Shown here: positions 1 to 10,711 of the stretch, piece by piece
Layout of the letters: every line of letters starts with the position of its first letter
How positions within the stretch are numbered: position 1 is the first letter of the stretch
Source: Terfezia claveryi
Taxonomy: Eukaryota; Ascomycota; Pezizomycetes; Pezizales; Pezizaceae
Length of the DNA stretch: 64,000 bases
Reading direction: 5' to 3'
Assembly: GCA_015179025.1 (NCBI GenBank)
Contig: WHUX01000030.1
Location: forward strand, 248,001 to 312,000
The notes under the pieces: model-generated
Seen by the model: the letters and a program-made list of their open reading frames with translations, nothing else
What the model was told of the DNA's origin: nothing
Databases searched by the model: none
Translations under genes and position numbers: made by a program

Positions 1-133
1 GCCCTGCCATATCTGGCAGATTGCTGCTAGCCGGAAGCTAAAGCTGAATGGGATGCTTAGAGGTACTAAGCCAGGTCCCAAGCCACGGTGGAGGTTTAAT
101 GCGCATTTGCTCGAAGCTCTACAGAGTCTGTGA
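1..133 (+). pseudogene. 3' end of a gag-like retrotransposon ORF
   Basis: An open frame runs from base 2 to a TGA at 131–133. It contains HIWQ followed by RKLKLNG, which resembles the tail of the zinc-knuckle segment (GHVWQ, RKLK) in the Copia element at 17 kb. A purine-rich tract at 151–159 and a TGTTGTGCC start at 160 follow, which is the usual order gag/pol end, polypurine tract, 3' LTR. The rest of the element lies outside the window or is lost. The match is short, so family assignment is an inference. Confidence 0.4.
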
Positions 134-187
134 CCTCGAGTGTACCTCCTGTGGAGGGGTGTTGTGCCAACCAGACTATCTAGTGTA

Positions 188-1385
188 GTATCTAGTAGCA
201 GAATATACAAAGTGAGTCTGTTACGCTCCGTGTCCAATAGAAACTACATAGGGAACTCTCGATTGCGAGGATCGAACAATGGATCAAGTATATAATTAAT
301 TATCCAAGACTGAGTGACTAGCCTACCTTTTCCGGCAGTTCAATCTTGCAGTGATCATGGAGATATCGAATTGGGAAGGCAGTCACCACCAGAATATTCT
401 GCCGTCTATCCAGATATATCTTCTTCTGCTTCTCCTCCTCCTTCTTCTTTTCCTTTTCTCCACCCTCCGTTATTCCTTGATCTATCCCTATACTCATATT
501 TTTTTTATATACTTTACACTGGCATCTAGACAAATGTGAGTATTTCGGTGTTCATTTACAAGGTATAACGTTTGTGTAAAGCTGCTAACAGGAAATAGGG
601 ACGGCTGGGCGATTGTATTGATCATAGGACTAGGAATTCTAGTCCAAGTCTTCGACCGGGGTCTCGAGAGTGAGAAGGGTGTAAAAATATAAAATCCAAA
701 AAACAGGGCGAGGGTCGTGTTACTAGGGACCCTTGCGAAATGTGGAGGGGTAGGGCCACATTGTCAAGCCCCCGGGCAGCGGATGATCATGAGGTAAGTG
801 CCCTATGTCTAGTTGTTTCTATAGGCATAGCTGACGGCTCTCTCAGGTACTCCTGGACCCAAGGATATTGAGTTCTCTTAGGCAACAATCAGATAGAGGA
901 TGGTGGTGAGATCAACTGCTCTATGTCTGGTGGTATCAATAGCATAGCTAATGGCCCCCCTAGGCACTCCTGTATCCAACTATGTCTAGTTTTCTCCTAT
1001 GTAAAATAAGGTGGTGAGGTTAGCTGTATATGTCTAGTTCTTCCTACGGACATAGCTGATGACTCTCCAAGGTACTCCTGGATCTAACGAGGTTGGATCT
1101 CTCAGCCAACGGCCAGATCAAGTGTAGGCACGTGAGGTAACGGTTTCACAATGTCTAGGTTGCAGTCTAGGTGAGAGCATTGCTAGGCTTGCGACAAGTG
1201 CACCCGTAACTAACCTATCTCACAGAGTTCCCCAGTAGTGTCAACACTGCAATACCTCCAATATCGATACTGCCGGCCTCCGATATGCGCACGCATGGCT
1301 GACGTATCCCTCATGACCGAGCGAATTCAGTTCATATAGGTGGGAGCATTGCCAGGCCTCCGACAACTGCACATCAATAGCTGCA
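188..1385 (+). repeat. Left arm of a large inverted duplication
   Basis: This arm reappears in reverse complement at about 4085–5645. Matching landmarks include the CAGAATATAC/GTGAGT block (205 versus 5620), the ATCGAATTGGGAAGGCAGTC block (365 versus 5450), the CTGGACCCAAGGATATTGAG block (850 versus 4930) and the GAGGTAACGGTTTCAC block (1135 versus 4640). It begins beside an LTR-like start (TGTTGTGCC at 160), so it may be a decayed LTR element or a long non-autonomous relative. No reverse transcriptase or transposase remains. Identity is roughly 80–90% by eye. Confidence 0.7.
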
Positions 1386-1749
1386 TCGAAGAGATCAGGT
1401 ACAAGGCAACTCAGGAGTGCCGTTCAGATTCCGAACCTCATGTTCTCGAATCAGCATTTGGTGAGGAGGCAGCAGATTTTACGCTGTGCCTTTTTAATGC
1501 AGCAATCAGTAATGTAGTCGACCGAGTACCAAATCACCCCTAGCAACGAACCACAACCCCATACAATGCAATGAACTCAACACAACTCAATGCAACTCAT
1601 GTCATTTCAAGGGGCGGGACTTAGGTAGAGTAGAAAATGAGGTGAGTATTTATTGCCATCATAGTAAAAAAAAAACACATAGGTAACTACATGCTAGGTA
1701 TCTGAGGTATCTACAGTTGAAGCCACTGGGGGAGCTTTCTTTTGACGTC

Positions 1750-2190
1750 GAGCTCTACTTTTCTTTTCCGATGCCTTTTGACTTTTTTTTCTTGATCTGC
1801 CTTGCTTCCTCTGCTGGAAGTATTCTCCCTTTGCTTAACTGACGTTTATCTGACTGCTTTTTTTGAGTATTAGCAGAACGTAGCTGAGAATTGACCTCTT
1901 GTTGAATAGACCGGTCCGTAGTACGTAGCATATAAAGCTTAGGAGGAACCCCCATTTCGCATATATCATTGCCCATTTTTCTATAGCTATTTCTTCAGCT
2001 TTTGATAAGAGCTGTTGTTCAGACTGTGCTTCTGACCAGGTCAAGCGACCATTGTATCGATGGATTACAGTAGCGTATGGCACTCCACCTTTTCGCATAG
2101 ATAGCTCTTTATTTTCTTCAAATAATAGAGCTATGGCCCGTTGGATTTATTCCTCTCGAAAAGCTTTGATTTCGGCTTTACTCTTTTAAT
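1750..2190 (-). pseudogene. Relic of a pogo/Fot1-like transposase
   Basis: Minus-strand translation gives KELSMRKGGVPYATVIHRYN, then SEAQSEQQLL and IEKWAMIYAKWGF. That is the helix-turn-helix plus start of the CENP-B/Tc5-type DNA-binding domain of fungal pogo-family transposases. A TAA interrupts the frame just upstream. Further along, in another frame, QLSKGRILPAEEARQIKKKK resembles the basic C-terminus of the same family. The DDE catalytic core between them is missing, so this is an internally deleted, non-coding copy. No terminal repeats were found. Confidence 0.55.
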
Positions 2191-2420
2191 AATTAAGCTA
2201 GCCAGTCCTATCTTGGTAGTCTCCCTACCACACCATTTTTAGTCTGGTTATCATTTTTAGATCGACGACGCCAACAGGCAGCTGAGGCGAGTCCCTTGAC
2301 ATGAAGTGCTGCAGACAAAAATTTCGGAGTAGCCTCATATTTGAAGTCTGACTTGGATCCCAAATACCAGCTGTGCTGGTACAGTAGCCTGGTTGTGCTG
2401 GGTAGTTGAATGGGGCCGCT
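2188..2420 (+). repeat. Dispersed repeat B, intact copy
   Basis: This segment shares the CCTATCTTGGTAGTCTCCCT block, the AAAAATTTCGGAGTAGCC block and the AATACCAGCTGTGCTGG block with a second copy at 13325–14865, where a mariner element has inserted. It also contains a 9-bp duplication CATTTTTAG (2234–2242 and 2252–2260) around TCTGGTTAT, a possible degenerate member of the short-insertion family described below. No coding capacity was recognised. Confidence 0.6.
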
Positions 2421-2431
2421 CACGGGCAATT

Positions 2432-3115
2432 CAAATAATTACTCAATTTGATGTCTAATGCACTTGTATTGATAAAGGTTTACGAGTGCTGATTTACCAA
2501 AAAAAAAATTGATAACGGTATACCTAGTTGGAGCTATCCCAGCGACTGCAATAGATTCATCTATTTCCCAGTCAATTTGAAGCCCTTTCTAGCAGAGGTT
2601 AATACAGTCATGATCTGCTCATGCTTTCGTATGTTCAATAAATTATGCATTTCCGATTATTCTTAAAGTATCGGCAACAACAATTAGAGTAGAAGTTTTG
2701 CAGACACTTGGAAGGAAAACACCAGTAGTTATAGATGGTGATTTACCGAGCAGTTAGAGTATCTGAAATATCATTCTCTAAGCCGGTAAGGGGTCGGTAG
2801 CTGGTTAGAGGTCTTTAGTTGGGTAAAGGTTATCTAGGTACGCCATACTTGGTCAACAATTGATAGGGTGTTTTGTAATAGCATTGCACATAGCTCTGTA
2901 TTATCCATATCACAACTGCAAAATATGATGTTTGTTGTAGTATTGTGCCATTGGATCTCCCACAATGCTGTAAATCTGTTGTATAATTTTAGGTAGAACT
3001 TGCTTCGTTTTGAATTGAAGTACCTTAGCAATCTGCGTATTAAAAAGTACCTGCGATTAAGAAAGTACCGCTTTGCACCTTACCCGGATCCAAAAGTAAG
3101 AAATAGCTGGGATTC
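2432..3115 (+). repeat. Dispersed repeat C, forward copy
   Basis: The segment matches 12085–12476 in reverse complement. Shared stretches include TGATAAAGGTTTACGAGTGC near 2470, the GATAACGGTATACCTAG block near 2510, and the CTTAGCAATCTGC / AAGTACCTGCGATTAAG block near 3030–3065. The forward copy is about 300 bp longer in its middle (about 2580–2820), so one copy has gained or lost sequence. No protein was recognised. Confidence 0.6.
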
Positions 3116-3224
3116 TTACAATGTTAAAAGAAATCGTGCGACAAGATGTGGATGAAGATATTTTAATTATGATTGCTCCAAACTTCACTGAATTCTACAT
3201 AGCGCATCTGTATAGCCTGAGCCA

Positions 3225-3705
3225 TAAGGCACCGTCAATAAGAACCCCCATGGATAACAACTGTTCTGTTCCGTTCAGCAGTTACGGCGATTGCTCACTG
3301 CTGAACGGAACAGAACAGAACCCCGTCGATAAGAAACTAATTTTCAAATACCTATTGCATAGGAAACGTTGCGGATTTCTATGGTAGCAATTAACTCAAT
3401 ATATTTCATTCATTATCAGATGAGTTGTTAACGTCACCAGCATGTACTTCAGCATTTGAAGTGCTTGGGATAATTTCCCGGAATTCTCACCCTGTTCAAT
3501 GTCTGCTGACTCCCACTAATGAATAGGAAGGGTATGTGATGTGGATAGGGCGGGTCAAAAATAACTTCATAAACTTTATAGAGTATTTTTTGAGTGTAGC
3601 AGAATGTTTTGTTCGATTAACATTTACCAAATTGAGGAAGGATATTAATCGCCGCGACCAGCACAGAGGGTATGCCCGCGAGCGGCCCAGAACATATACA
3701 TATGT
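3225..3705 (+). repeat. Dispersed repeat D, copy 1
   Basis: Direct repeat of 10712–11135, sharing CCATGGATAA, the AGCATGTACTTCA block, GGAAGGGTATGTGATGTGGA and the TTGAGTGTAGCAGAATGTTT block. Its 3' end (CCCGCGAGCGGCCCAGAACA) is found again at about 12520 in repeat C. This copy carries a hairpin at 3261–3318 that the other copy lacks. No open frame of interest. Confidence 0.65.
3261..3318. repeat. Perfect 21-bp inverted repeat hairpin
   Basis: The 21 bases at 3261–3281 are the exact reverse complement of 3298–3318, separated by a 16-nt loop. The sister repeat at about 10728 reads straight through from CCATGGATAA into AACCC at the equivalent place. The hairpin is therefore a private insertion or local fold-back event in this copy. 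Confidence 0.85.
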
Positions 3706-3752
3706 ACGGTCATTTGCCTCCTAGCTGAACAGAAATTGACAACATCGCCATC

Positions 3753-3965
3753 ATGTCTACAGTGCCAACACCAACCCAGACCGTTCCTACAACCGCATTA
3801 GGCGACATGAGAACTGACCCCTTCGATACCTTCAATCAAGCTCGCCCTGCAACCCATTATCAGCAGCTCCAAGCCCTCCTGACAACCGAAGATGTCTCCA
3901 TCCCGAAGGAAGCTTACCGGAAGGGCACAGTGAGAGAGCTGAACGGCGTTGAGAAGCGGTATGGA
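3753..3965 (+). other. Unrecognised ORF head fused to repeat sequence
   Basis: An ATG at 3753 (preceded by CATC) opens a frame rich in Thr and Pro (MSTVPTPTQTVPTTALGDMR), then a stretch with TDPFDTFNQARPATHYQQLQ. From about 3965 the frame runs into the direct-repeat units of the right inverted arm and stops at 4077. The first ~70 codons look compositionally like coding sequence, possibly a gag or gene 5' end captured by the repeat. I do not recognise the product. Confidence 0.25.
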
Positions 3966-4084
3966 AGTGTAGATATCGGAGCCATAAAAAGTATCGACAT
4001 CGAAGCCATGGAAGTGTCGATATTGCAGGTATTACAGTGTCGATATTGGACTGCTGTAGAACCCTGTGAAATAGGTTAGTTATG

Positions 4085-5645
4085 CGTGCAGTTGTCAGAG
4101 GTCTGGCAATGCTCTCACCAATATGAACTGAACTTGCTCGGTCGCTTCCATAACCCTGTAAGATAGATTAGTTATGCATGTACTTGTCGGAGGTCTGGAA
4201 ATGCTCTCACCTACTTGCTCGGCTGCTTCCAGAACTCTGTGAGATAGGTTAGTTACACGTCCACATATCGGAGGTGTGGCAATGCTCTCACCTATATGAA
4301 CTGAACTTGCTCGGTGGTGAGATACGCCCATATATTGGAGGTCTGGCAGTGTCGATATTGGAGGTATCGTAGTGTTGACATTGCTGAAGAACTCTATAAG
4401 ATAGGTTAGTTACGCATGCAATTATCGTAGGCGTGGCAATTCTCTCACCTAGATTGTAGTTCATGAGTTTTGTTGACTTGTTTTGTGATTGAAAATCTCT
4501 ATGTCCTTCAGACTTGAGAGGTGTGCATTATGTGCTAGCGGCAGCTACCGCATAGCCTATTGGCGGTGGCAGGGAAATTAGAGTTGTGCTAGTCCACCGA
4601 CGGGGTATGATAAACCCCACTTCAGCCTAGATATGGTGAAACCGTTACCTCACGTATCAACACCTGATCTGACTGTTGGCTGAGAGAACCAACCTCGTTA
4701 AATCCAGGAGTACCTTGGAGAGCCATCAGCTATGTTTATAGGAAGAACTAGACATAGGCAGCTAATCTCACCACCGTCCTCTGTTGGACTTCTGCATAGG
4801 AGAGAACTAGACGTAGTTGGATCCAGGAGTGCCTAGGAGGGCCATTAGCTATGCCATTGATATCATCAAACATAGGGTAGTTGATCTCACTACATCCTCT
4901 ATCTGATTATTGCCTTAGAGAACTCAATATCCTTGGTTCAAGGAGTACCTGAGAGAGCCGTCAGCTATGCCTATAGAAACAACTAGAGATAGGGCACTAA
5001 TCTCATGATCATCCACTGCCCAAGGGCTATTGGCAATGTGGCCCCACCCCTCCACATTTTGCAAGGGTCCCTAAAGCTCTTTTTTTTTTTTTTTTTTTTT
5101 TTTGTATTTTTATAGGCCTAGATGGCCTTCATTACCCTCCCGGTTGGATAATGAACTTATATAGTAGCGTCATAGCATATGCCAGGAGAATAGCTCCTAG
5201 CACAATTGCTACCAATGTAACAATTGCCCAATCAGTCCTATTTCCTATTAGCAGCTTTACGCAAAGCCTGAATACCTTGTAAATGAACAGTGAAATATTC
5301 ACATTGATAATCTCGATGTCAAGTAAATGGTAGATAAAAATAAATAGCCAAAGAAATAGATGATAATCCGGGTAGGAGAAAAGGAAAAGAAGGAGAAGGA
5401 GGAGAAGCAGAAGCAGATATATCTCGATGGACGGTTGGTGGTGACTGCCTTCCCAATTCGACATCTCCATGATTACTACAAGATTGAACTGTCGGAATAG
5501 GTAGTCTAGTCATCACTCAGTCTTGTATAATCAATTATATACTTGATCCAGTAGTTCGATCCTCGCAATCGAGAGTTCCTTGTGTAGTTAGTTCTATTGG
5601 ACGGAGCGGAACGTACTCACTTTCTATATTCTGCTAGTATTTTAA
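4085..5645 (-). repeat. Right arm of the large inverted duplication
   Basis: Reverse complement of 188–1385, lengthened at its inner end by about four tandem units of 85–95 bp. Each unit contains GGTTAGTTA, a YGSAGGTSTGGCAATGCTCTCACC-like block and ACTTGCTCGG (starts near 4074, 4157, 4246 and 4403). A run of 23 T lies at 5081–5103. Two arms of more than 1.2 kb facing each other over 2.7 kb could form long double-stranded RNA if transcribed. Confidence 0.7.
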
Positions 5646-5975
5646 GAAGTACATACGTACTTAAATCTTTACCAGTTAAACCATGTCAGGTGGGATTCGC
5701 AACTGTAGATAAAGTTTGGGGATTCTGAGTATCAAGTTGAAACTCTGAAATGAGAAGCTTCACAATAACACATTCTATGCCCCCCTGTTGCTATAGATCA
5801 TCTGGTACAAGCTTGTGCAGCACCCATCACACAATTGGTACTCTTACATGACAGCCCCTAATCTCAAATTAGGCTCAATGCATTCTCATCCTACAAGCCG
5901 CCCAGTATATATGTATAAGCTCTGGTGCTAACTTTAGTGCTTCCTTCAGCTTATTGAGAAACTTATAGGAAGCGG
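5640..5975 (+). repeat. Direct repeat E, copy 1
   Basis: Repeats at 6430–6750 in the same orientation, sharing AGTACATACGTA, CACAATAACACATTCTATGC and TCCTACAAGCCGCCCAGTAT. It abuts the outer end of the inverted duplication. No coding potential recognised. Confidence 0.65.
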
Positions 5976-6068
5976 CATTGCGGCCCGGTCTGCATAATGT
6001 CAGTTCATCAACTACCACAGCAACCAGACTTAACCGCCACATATTCTAGAACAAATGAGATATTGACC

Positions 6069-6170
6069 CATAGACTGAAGAAAACGAGGCATGCCGTCCG
6101 ATATCTAAGCTTCAGACCGCAGACTGCGGTAGGTGACTCGCGATAAAGTCTCCCTCCGCAGCACTAAACA
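6069..6170 (+). pseudogene. Degenerate 5S-rRNA-derived repeat, copy 1
   Basis: Reads GACTGAAGAAAACGAGGCAT, then GCCGTCCG, ATCTAAG, ACTGCGGTAGGTGAC and CTCCGCAGCAC. These follow the order of fungal 5S rRNA (GGCATCCCGTCCG, then AAG, then GGTGGGTGACC, then a 3' strand pairing with the 5' end), but with changes and a rearranged middle. A tail homologous to that of the 13-kb copy follows (GCATTGCTTGGTTACCTTTT), so the unit spread as a 5S-headed element and not as a lone rRNA gene copy. Confidence 0.55.
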
Positions 6171-6324
6171 GGCAATCTGCAATTATTTTGCCTAGCATTG
6201 CTTGGTTACCTTTTTGGAAGTCACACTAGACAGTCCCGATGTGGCTCCTACTTACCGTTTCTGGTCTCGCGGACTACCATTTTGGGAATTGTGCTAGTCC
6301 TCTTTTGGAACTCCATACCGGTAC

Positions 6325-6372
6325 AGTGCCAACCAGACTAACTCTGCAGTAGTCTCAATCAGACCCTCCCTG
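6325..6372 (+). repeat. Short-insertion motif, paired copy
   Basis: Contains GTGCCAACCAGACTAA at 6325, then AGTAGTCTCAATCAGACCCT at 6350. These are the two variants of the short family found elsewhere in the window, here side by side. No clear flanking duplication was seen. Confidence 0.5.
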
Positions 6373-6429
6373 AGCATATACTTGATCATTGGACACGGAG
6401 TGGCGGGCACCAGAACGGACTCACTTCTT

Positions 6430-6750
6430 TTATTCTGCTACTAGTAAGTACATACGTAATATTTACCAGTTAAACTACAGAGTACGTCAGGTTGGATTCG
6501 CTACTGTAGATAGAGTTTGGGAATTCTGAGTATAAAGTCAAAACTCTGAAATGATAATCTTCACAATAACACATTCTATGCCCAACTGTTGCTACGGGTC
6601 ATCTGGTACAAGCATGTGCAGCACCCATTATACAATTGGTACTCTCGCATGATCTCTCTTCAGGCGACATTAGGCTCAATGCATGCTCATCCTACAAGCC
6701 GCCCAGTATATATAAGCTCTGGTGCTAACTTTAGTGCTTCCTTCAGCTTA
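6430..6750 (+). repeat. Direct repeat E, copy 2
   Basis: Second copy of the 5640–5975 repeat, separated from it by the 5S-like element and about 400 bp of unique sequence. Divergence is about 10–15% by eye, with small indels. Confidence 0.65.
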
Positions 6751-7986
6751 CTGAGAAATCTTTACAGTAGGAGCGCCTCATCTTCTTTTGTGTGCAAGCA
6801 TTCTTTCCATACTAGAAACTACTTTGTACTACGTATGTCAAGAAACCTGAAGATATGGGTACTTGCTAGGGGAATAGACTAGGTAGCATGGTGATGTAGG
6901 TGTTCAATCAGCTGAGCCAGTTACAGAACTCAACATGGTTGATGTTTACGCATTCCACTTTAGAGTATACAGTACCTGTGGCAATGTTATTTTGCTGTTC
7001 CCCAAGCGCCAGGAACAATACATAGTAAAAAACTTATAGAAAGCGGTATTTAGTAGTGACTCACTATACATTGTGTCGTTTGGTCCCCCAAGGCAGAACT
7101 GAGCCAATCCCAAATCATGAGTGATTTTTCATCACCGAGGAGTACCTGATACTGTAAGGGGCGAGCTAGTGATCACAGTGATATGTCAGAATATCGCGTC
7201 ACCCACTGAATGTAGAGAAGCAGGTACGAATGTGTACGCATTACGAGAGAAGTAGAAAAGTTGGGCGCGTAGAGAAAAGGAAGCGTACCAAGGAGGATTT
7301 AAGAATGCAGAGCAATGCGACGCAACGTTGACAAAGAAAGGAGGGTAGATGGGATGAAAGCAGAGAGACAGACGAAGGAAGGGGGGGGGAACGGAGCGGG
7401 TCGGGCAGGAGGGTACAAGGAGTGGGGTATGGTAGGGACAAGGAAGGGAATGTAAGAGCGCTAAGAAGAGAGAGTGATATAGAAGTGACGAGGGTGAAGA
7501 GAGAAAAGTTTCAGCGGCGGAATGGAAGGGAGGAAAAGGGCAAAAGGGGTAGAAGAGGAAGGCGGACAGGAGGGGAGGGAAGGTGTAAGGAGTCAGGAAG
7601 TGTGAGACAAGTGAGTTCCGTCGGAAGAAGCACAGGGTTACAGTTGGCATCGGAATCGGCAGTTATGTACAAGGGCGGCAAGTACTTCAGACGCAGATAT
7701 TATTTTTGCTGATGTAGTCCGGTATTGCTCAATCCATCCACGCCCTCCCTCAGATATATCACCACATTCCTATACCATGGACACCTTTCGAACCCCTTCA
7801 ATTGTTTTTCCAAACCTGTCTCCCTAGCTTCTTCCTCCATGCTCTCTCCCAATTGCTCACTTGGCAACAACTTTCCCACCCTACCGTACTATCCAACGAG
7901 GATCCAACAGCAGCTTGTACCCCGACAACAACTCCCCCACCTCAACACCACCACCAACTGACCCCCCCGAGTATATCCATTTCTGC
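6751..7986. other. Intergenic, purine-rich tract, no gene seen
   Basis: A short echo of repeat E (AACTTATAGAAAGCGGTATT) lies at about 7030. From 7195 to 7660 the plus strand is strongly purine-rich; the long Phe/Ser/Pro frame on the other strand is a by-product of that composition. 7720–7980 is C-rich and downstream of the minus-strand Crinkler-like gene, probably its 3' flank. I find no supportable gene here. Confidence 0.5.
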
Positions 7987-10442
7987 TCATAATGTGCCAC
8001 GAACAGACTTGAGTCTGCGACCAATATCTTTACTGACATCATTTACCGAGGCCACCATTCGCTGAAAAGCTGGGCGTGTAATCTTTTCCCCTGTGCGAAA
8101 TGATTTTTCGTTCTCCGGTATGTCTTCAACACGAGATTTAGACCCAATATCTTCGAGGATCCACAGGAATCCAAAGCTCACATCTTTTGCCGGTAGTTGG
8201 AGCTTTTCTATCCATCTCTGCCAATCGTTGAAAAATGAGGTCTCTGAGTCGGAGTGATTCTTTGAGATCGTTATTTGAACCCCAACAACCCGTGCCGTTG
8301 GTGGGCTGATGCCCAGGTTCAATGACACCAAAATAGCATCGACACCTCGGAACTGATGGCTTGATGGAATGTATATTCGGAATCCCGAATCTCTAGTAGG
8401 TATAGGGGGCCCTGTGGATGTGAATAAGACTGTTTCTTTGGGGCAATTAGCAAACTCTGCCCCCGCAACCGTGCACCCCTCGATCGTAATCCAACTCAGG
8501 AGCATTTGCTCCGTAAAAAATCCGAGCACTGATGGATTATTGGCTGCGACCGTCAGACTGTCGAACCATTTGGGACTCAGAAAGTCCCGTGCTGGGCACA
8601 CTGTCCGTAGGTACATTGCAGCAGACCTGCGGACAAATCCACAAATAGGGCTACCTACTCCTCCTGATACATAGAAATGCTGCCAATCCAGCAAGTTTTC
8701 TACTTCTGGAGGAACTGTATCTCCAGTGATACATGCATGCAAAGTCTTTCTAAAACTGTGACAATTAGTTACCACAATATACGAGATACATTGGATTTTA
8801 ATAACATACTCTAACAGCCGAGTTGATGTCTGTAATTCCTCTTCTCGTCTTTGAGCGAAATGTCTGACTGTTACCATCATATCGGTAACTTGGGCTGAAG
8901 TGGAGAGGGCGCTCAGTATTTTGAGCTCGGTACTGCTAGCGTGAAGGAGGAGTACATCCAGTAGTATGGGGACCCGTCCCGTGAGGTCTTCCACTATGGA
9001 CCTATAATATTTGCTAATGGACAAGCCCTTTTCATTTCTAGACCACCAGCGCTCCATCTCAGTCTAGCAAATGGATGTCATCTACGTCAGTAAGGTGGGG
9101 ATCAATAACCACTATTTCTTGAGGTACATACATCTGAAAGGCCACCATAGAGATATAATCTTCTTTCTCCTGTCTGACGGTATCTATCATGCAATGCATG
9201 TTTATAGTTCCCACTTGAGCTAGCTAGCTTCAAATGCTCAGCAGTGATTTTGTCCAGCAGAGTTCTTGTCTGCCGTTTAACGTCCAATGAGAGCCGGTCA
9301 TCATTCTCATCTTGTGGGTCAAGGGCGTTCGCCTGGTCAATGATGAAAAGGAGGCGTTCTTCAGCTGCGGATGCATGGCAGAACTTCTCTAAGTCTTCTA
9401 TCGTCTTTGCGTTGTCTAAAAAAGTCGCCCGCTCTTCCTGGCCATGAAATGCGAACCGCAAGGCAAACTGCAGGTAACCGAAGGGGTTTCGTAACATCGC
9501 TCGGCAGTCTGGAAGGTACACTACTTTGTGTCCTTGTTTTATAAGGAGGCAGGTTAGTGCAGCGAGTAAATGAGACTTTCCTGCCCCCAACGTTCCATGT
9601 AAAAAATACATTTGCCTTTGCCAAAAATTCATGTTCTTGACTGCAGAATACAACTCCCGGAATTTCTCTCGCCCATAGAACTGAAATTTTCGGTCTTGGT
9701 CTAATGTAAAACGGTCGGTGGGGACTTGCCCTAAAAAGGGGAATGGTAACATTTGTGATTCAGCAGGGTCACAGTAAACATCGGGATTTCCAGATACCAG
9801 TTCCAGTGCAATCGCAAGATCTGTATAAACCCAATTAGCTCAAATTCCTACTCAATGCTAGTCTGGTTGGCACAACACCCTCAATGCTAGTAGACAAAAT
9901 ACTACTAAAAACGCTGATCCCTAGATATGAAAGGCAATATGGAAAAGAGCTTGGGTATATGGGGATTTAATCAAGTTTAGGAATTATACATTGGGGCAAG
10001 TCAGATTACCTTGGTACTGGGACGATCTACTTCTGAATAGCATTAGCAATCGACTGTCCCTATCCTCAATTTCAACAAACTTCCGCTTTGTCCCTTGCTC
10101 AATACCGTTGATTCGCTTGGCCAACATGTTAAGCCAAGTAGCCGTGCTTGGGCAAAACCCACAATACTGAAAGAATGTTACATCTTGCTGAAGAAAAAGT
10201 TCACCGGATATTCGCGCCTTTCTCAAGATATCAAAATCCTCCTCTTGGAGCTGCGGAAGTTTTTTAGCATTGGCAGTCAACCAATCCAAAAGCTGGCCAT
10301 AGTCCCAGAGAGAGACCTCCAGCGCAGTTGGGAGTGTCACTCCTTGGCCCACAGTTTGTTGTCCAGATCTGTTGTTGGAAGGTCCATATAGTTGCCGTGG
10401 TCTCGGCGGAGGTATGTATGCTGGTTGATGAGGCTCAGCCAT
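7987..10442 (-). CDS. Crinkler/RHS-type protein: SAM-like + P-loop NTPase + nuclease-like domain
   Basis: Join on the minus strand: 10442–10010, 9820–9132, 9063–8810, 8755–7987; 714 residues, in frame throughout. Introns are 189, 68 and 54 nt with GTAATC, GTATGT and GTATGT donors; the 54-nt intron has no stop in frame, so unspliced RNA would still translate. Residues ~45–115 form a SAM-like domain (LWDYGQLLDWL, then DFDILRKARISGELFL). Walker A GTLGAGKSH lies at ~220 and Walker B RLLFIID at ~300, followed by HALHDRYRQTGERR and LYGGL. The C-terminus has VVGVQITISKNHSDSE at ~615, like the PD-(D/E)XK-type tail of Crinkler/RHS proteins. Such proteins are thought to act in nuclei as effectors or in conflicts with other organisms or elements; the role here is unknown. 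It is the only intact host-like gene in the transposon island. Repeats and short insertions crowd its promoter and first intron. Confidence 0.75.
9851..9891 (-). repeat. Short insertion with 12-bp direct repeats, in an intron
   Basis: CTCAATGCTAGT occurs at 9851–9862 and again at 9880–9891, bracketing CTGGTTGGCACAACACC. It lies in intron 1 (9821–10009) of the Crinkler-like gene, so splicing should remove it. The bracketing repeat overlaps the family motif at one edge, so the true target duplication may be a little shorter. Confidence 0.6.
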
Positions 10443-10711
10443 GATAATAGAGAAGGGAAATGATAGGTGAGAGTAGTCTCGATCAGACCCTCGTAGTTAT
10501 CGTAGAGGGGTGAGAGGGAAACGGTAGGTGAAAGCGTTGCCGAGTCTTATAGCCTAGAAGGCTATGAGCTATGATGATAATGACGATGTGATGAAGTCTA
10601 TTCTGCTCTCTCGATTATGCAGGTTCCGCAGCATATGTATCGAACGTAATGCCTCGGACCTGCCTATCTAAGCTGAGAGTAGTCTGGTTGCACAACCTCG
10701 TAGAGGGTAGT
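10443..10711. promoter_or_regulatory. Upstream region of the Crinkler-like gene with two short-insertion motifs
   Basis: This is the 5' flank of the minus-strand gene starting at 10442. It carries AGTAGTCTCGATCAGACCCT at 10472–10492 and AGTAGTCTGGTTGCACAACC at 10679–10698, each beside a CGTAGAGGG block. Copies of the short family thus lie on both sides of the first exon. No clear TATA box was identified. Confidence 0.35.

Noticed and set aside
7186..7712. Long frames on both strands (Phe/Ser/Pro-rich and Arg/Gly-rich)
   Set aside because: Produced by a purine-rich strand; no domain, no codon structure, no splice-compatible extension.
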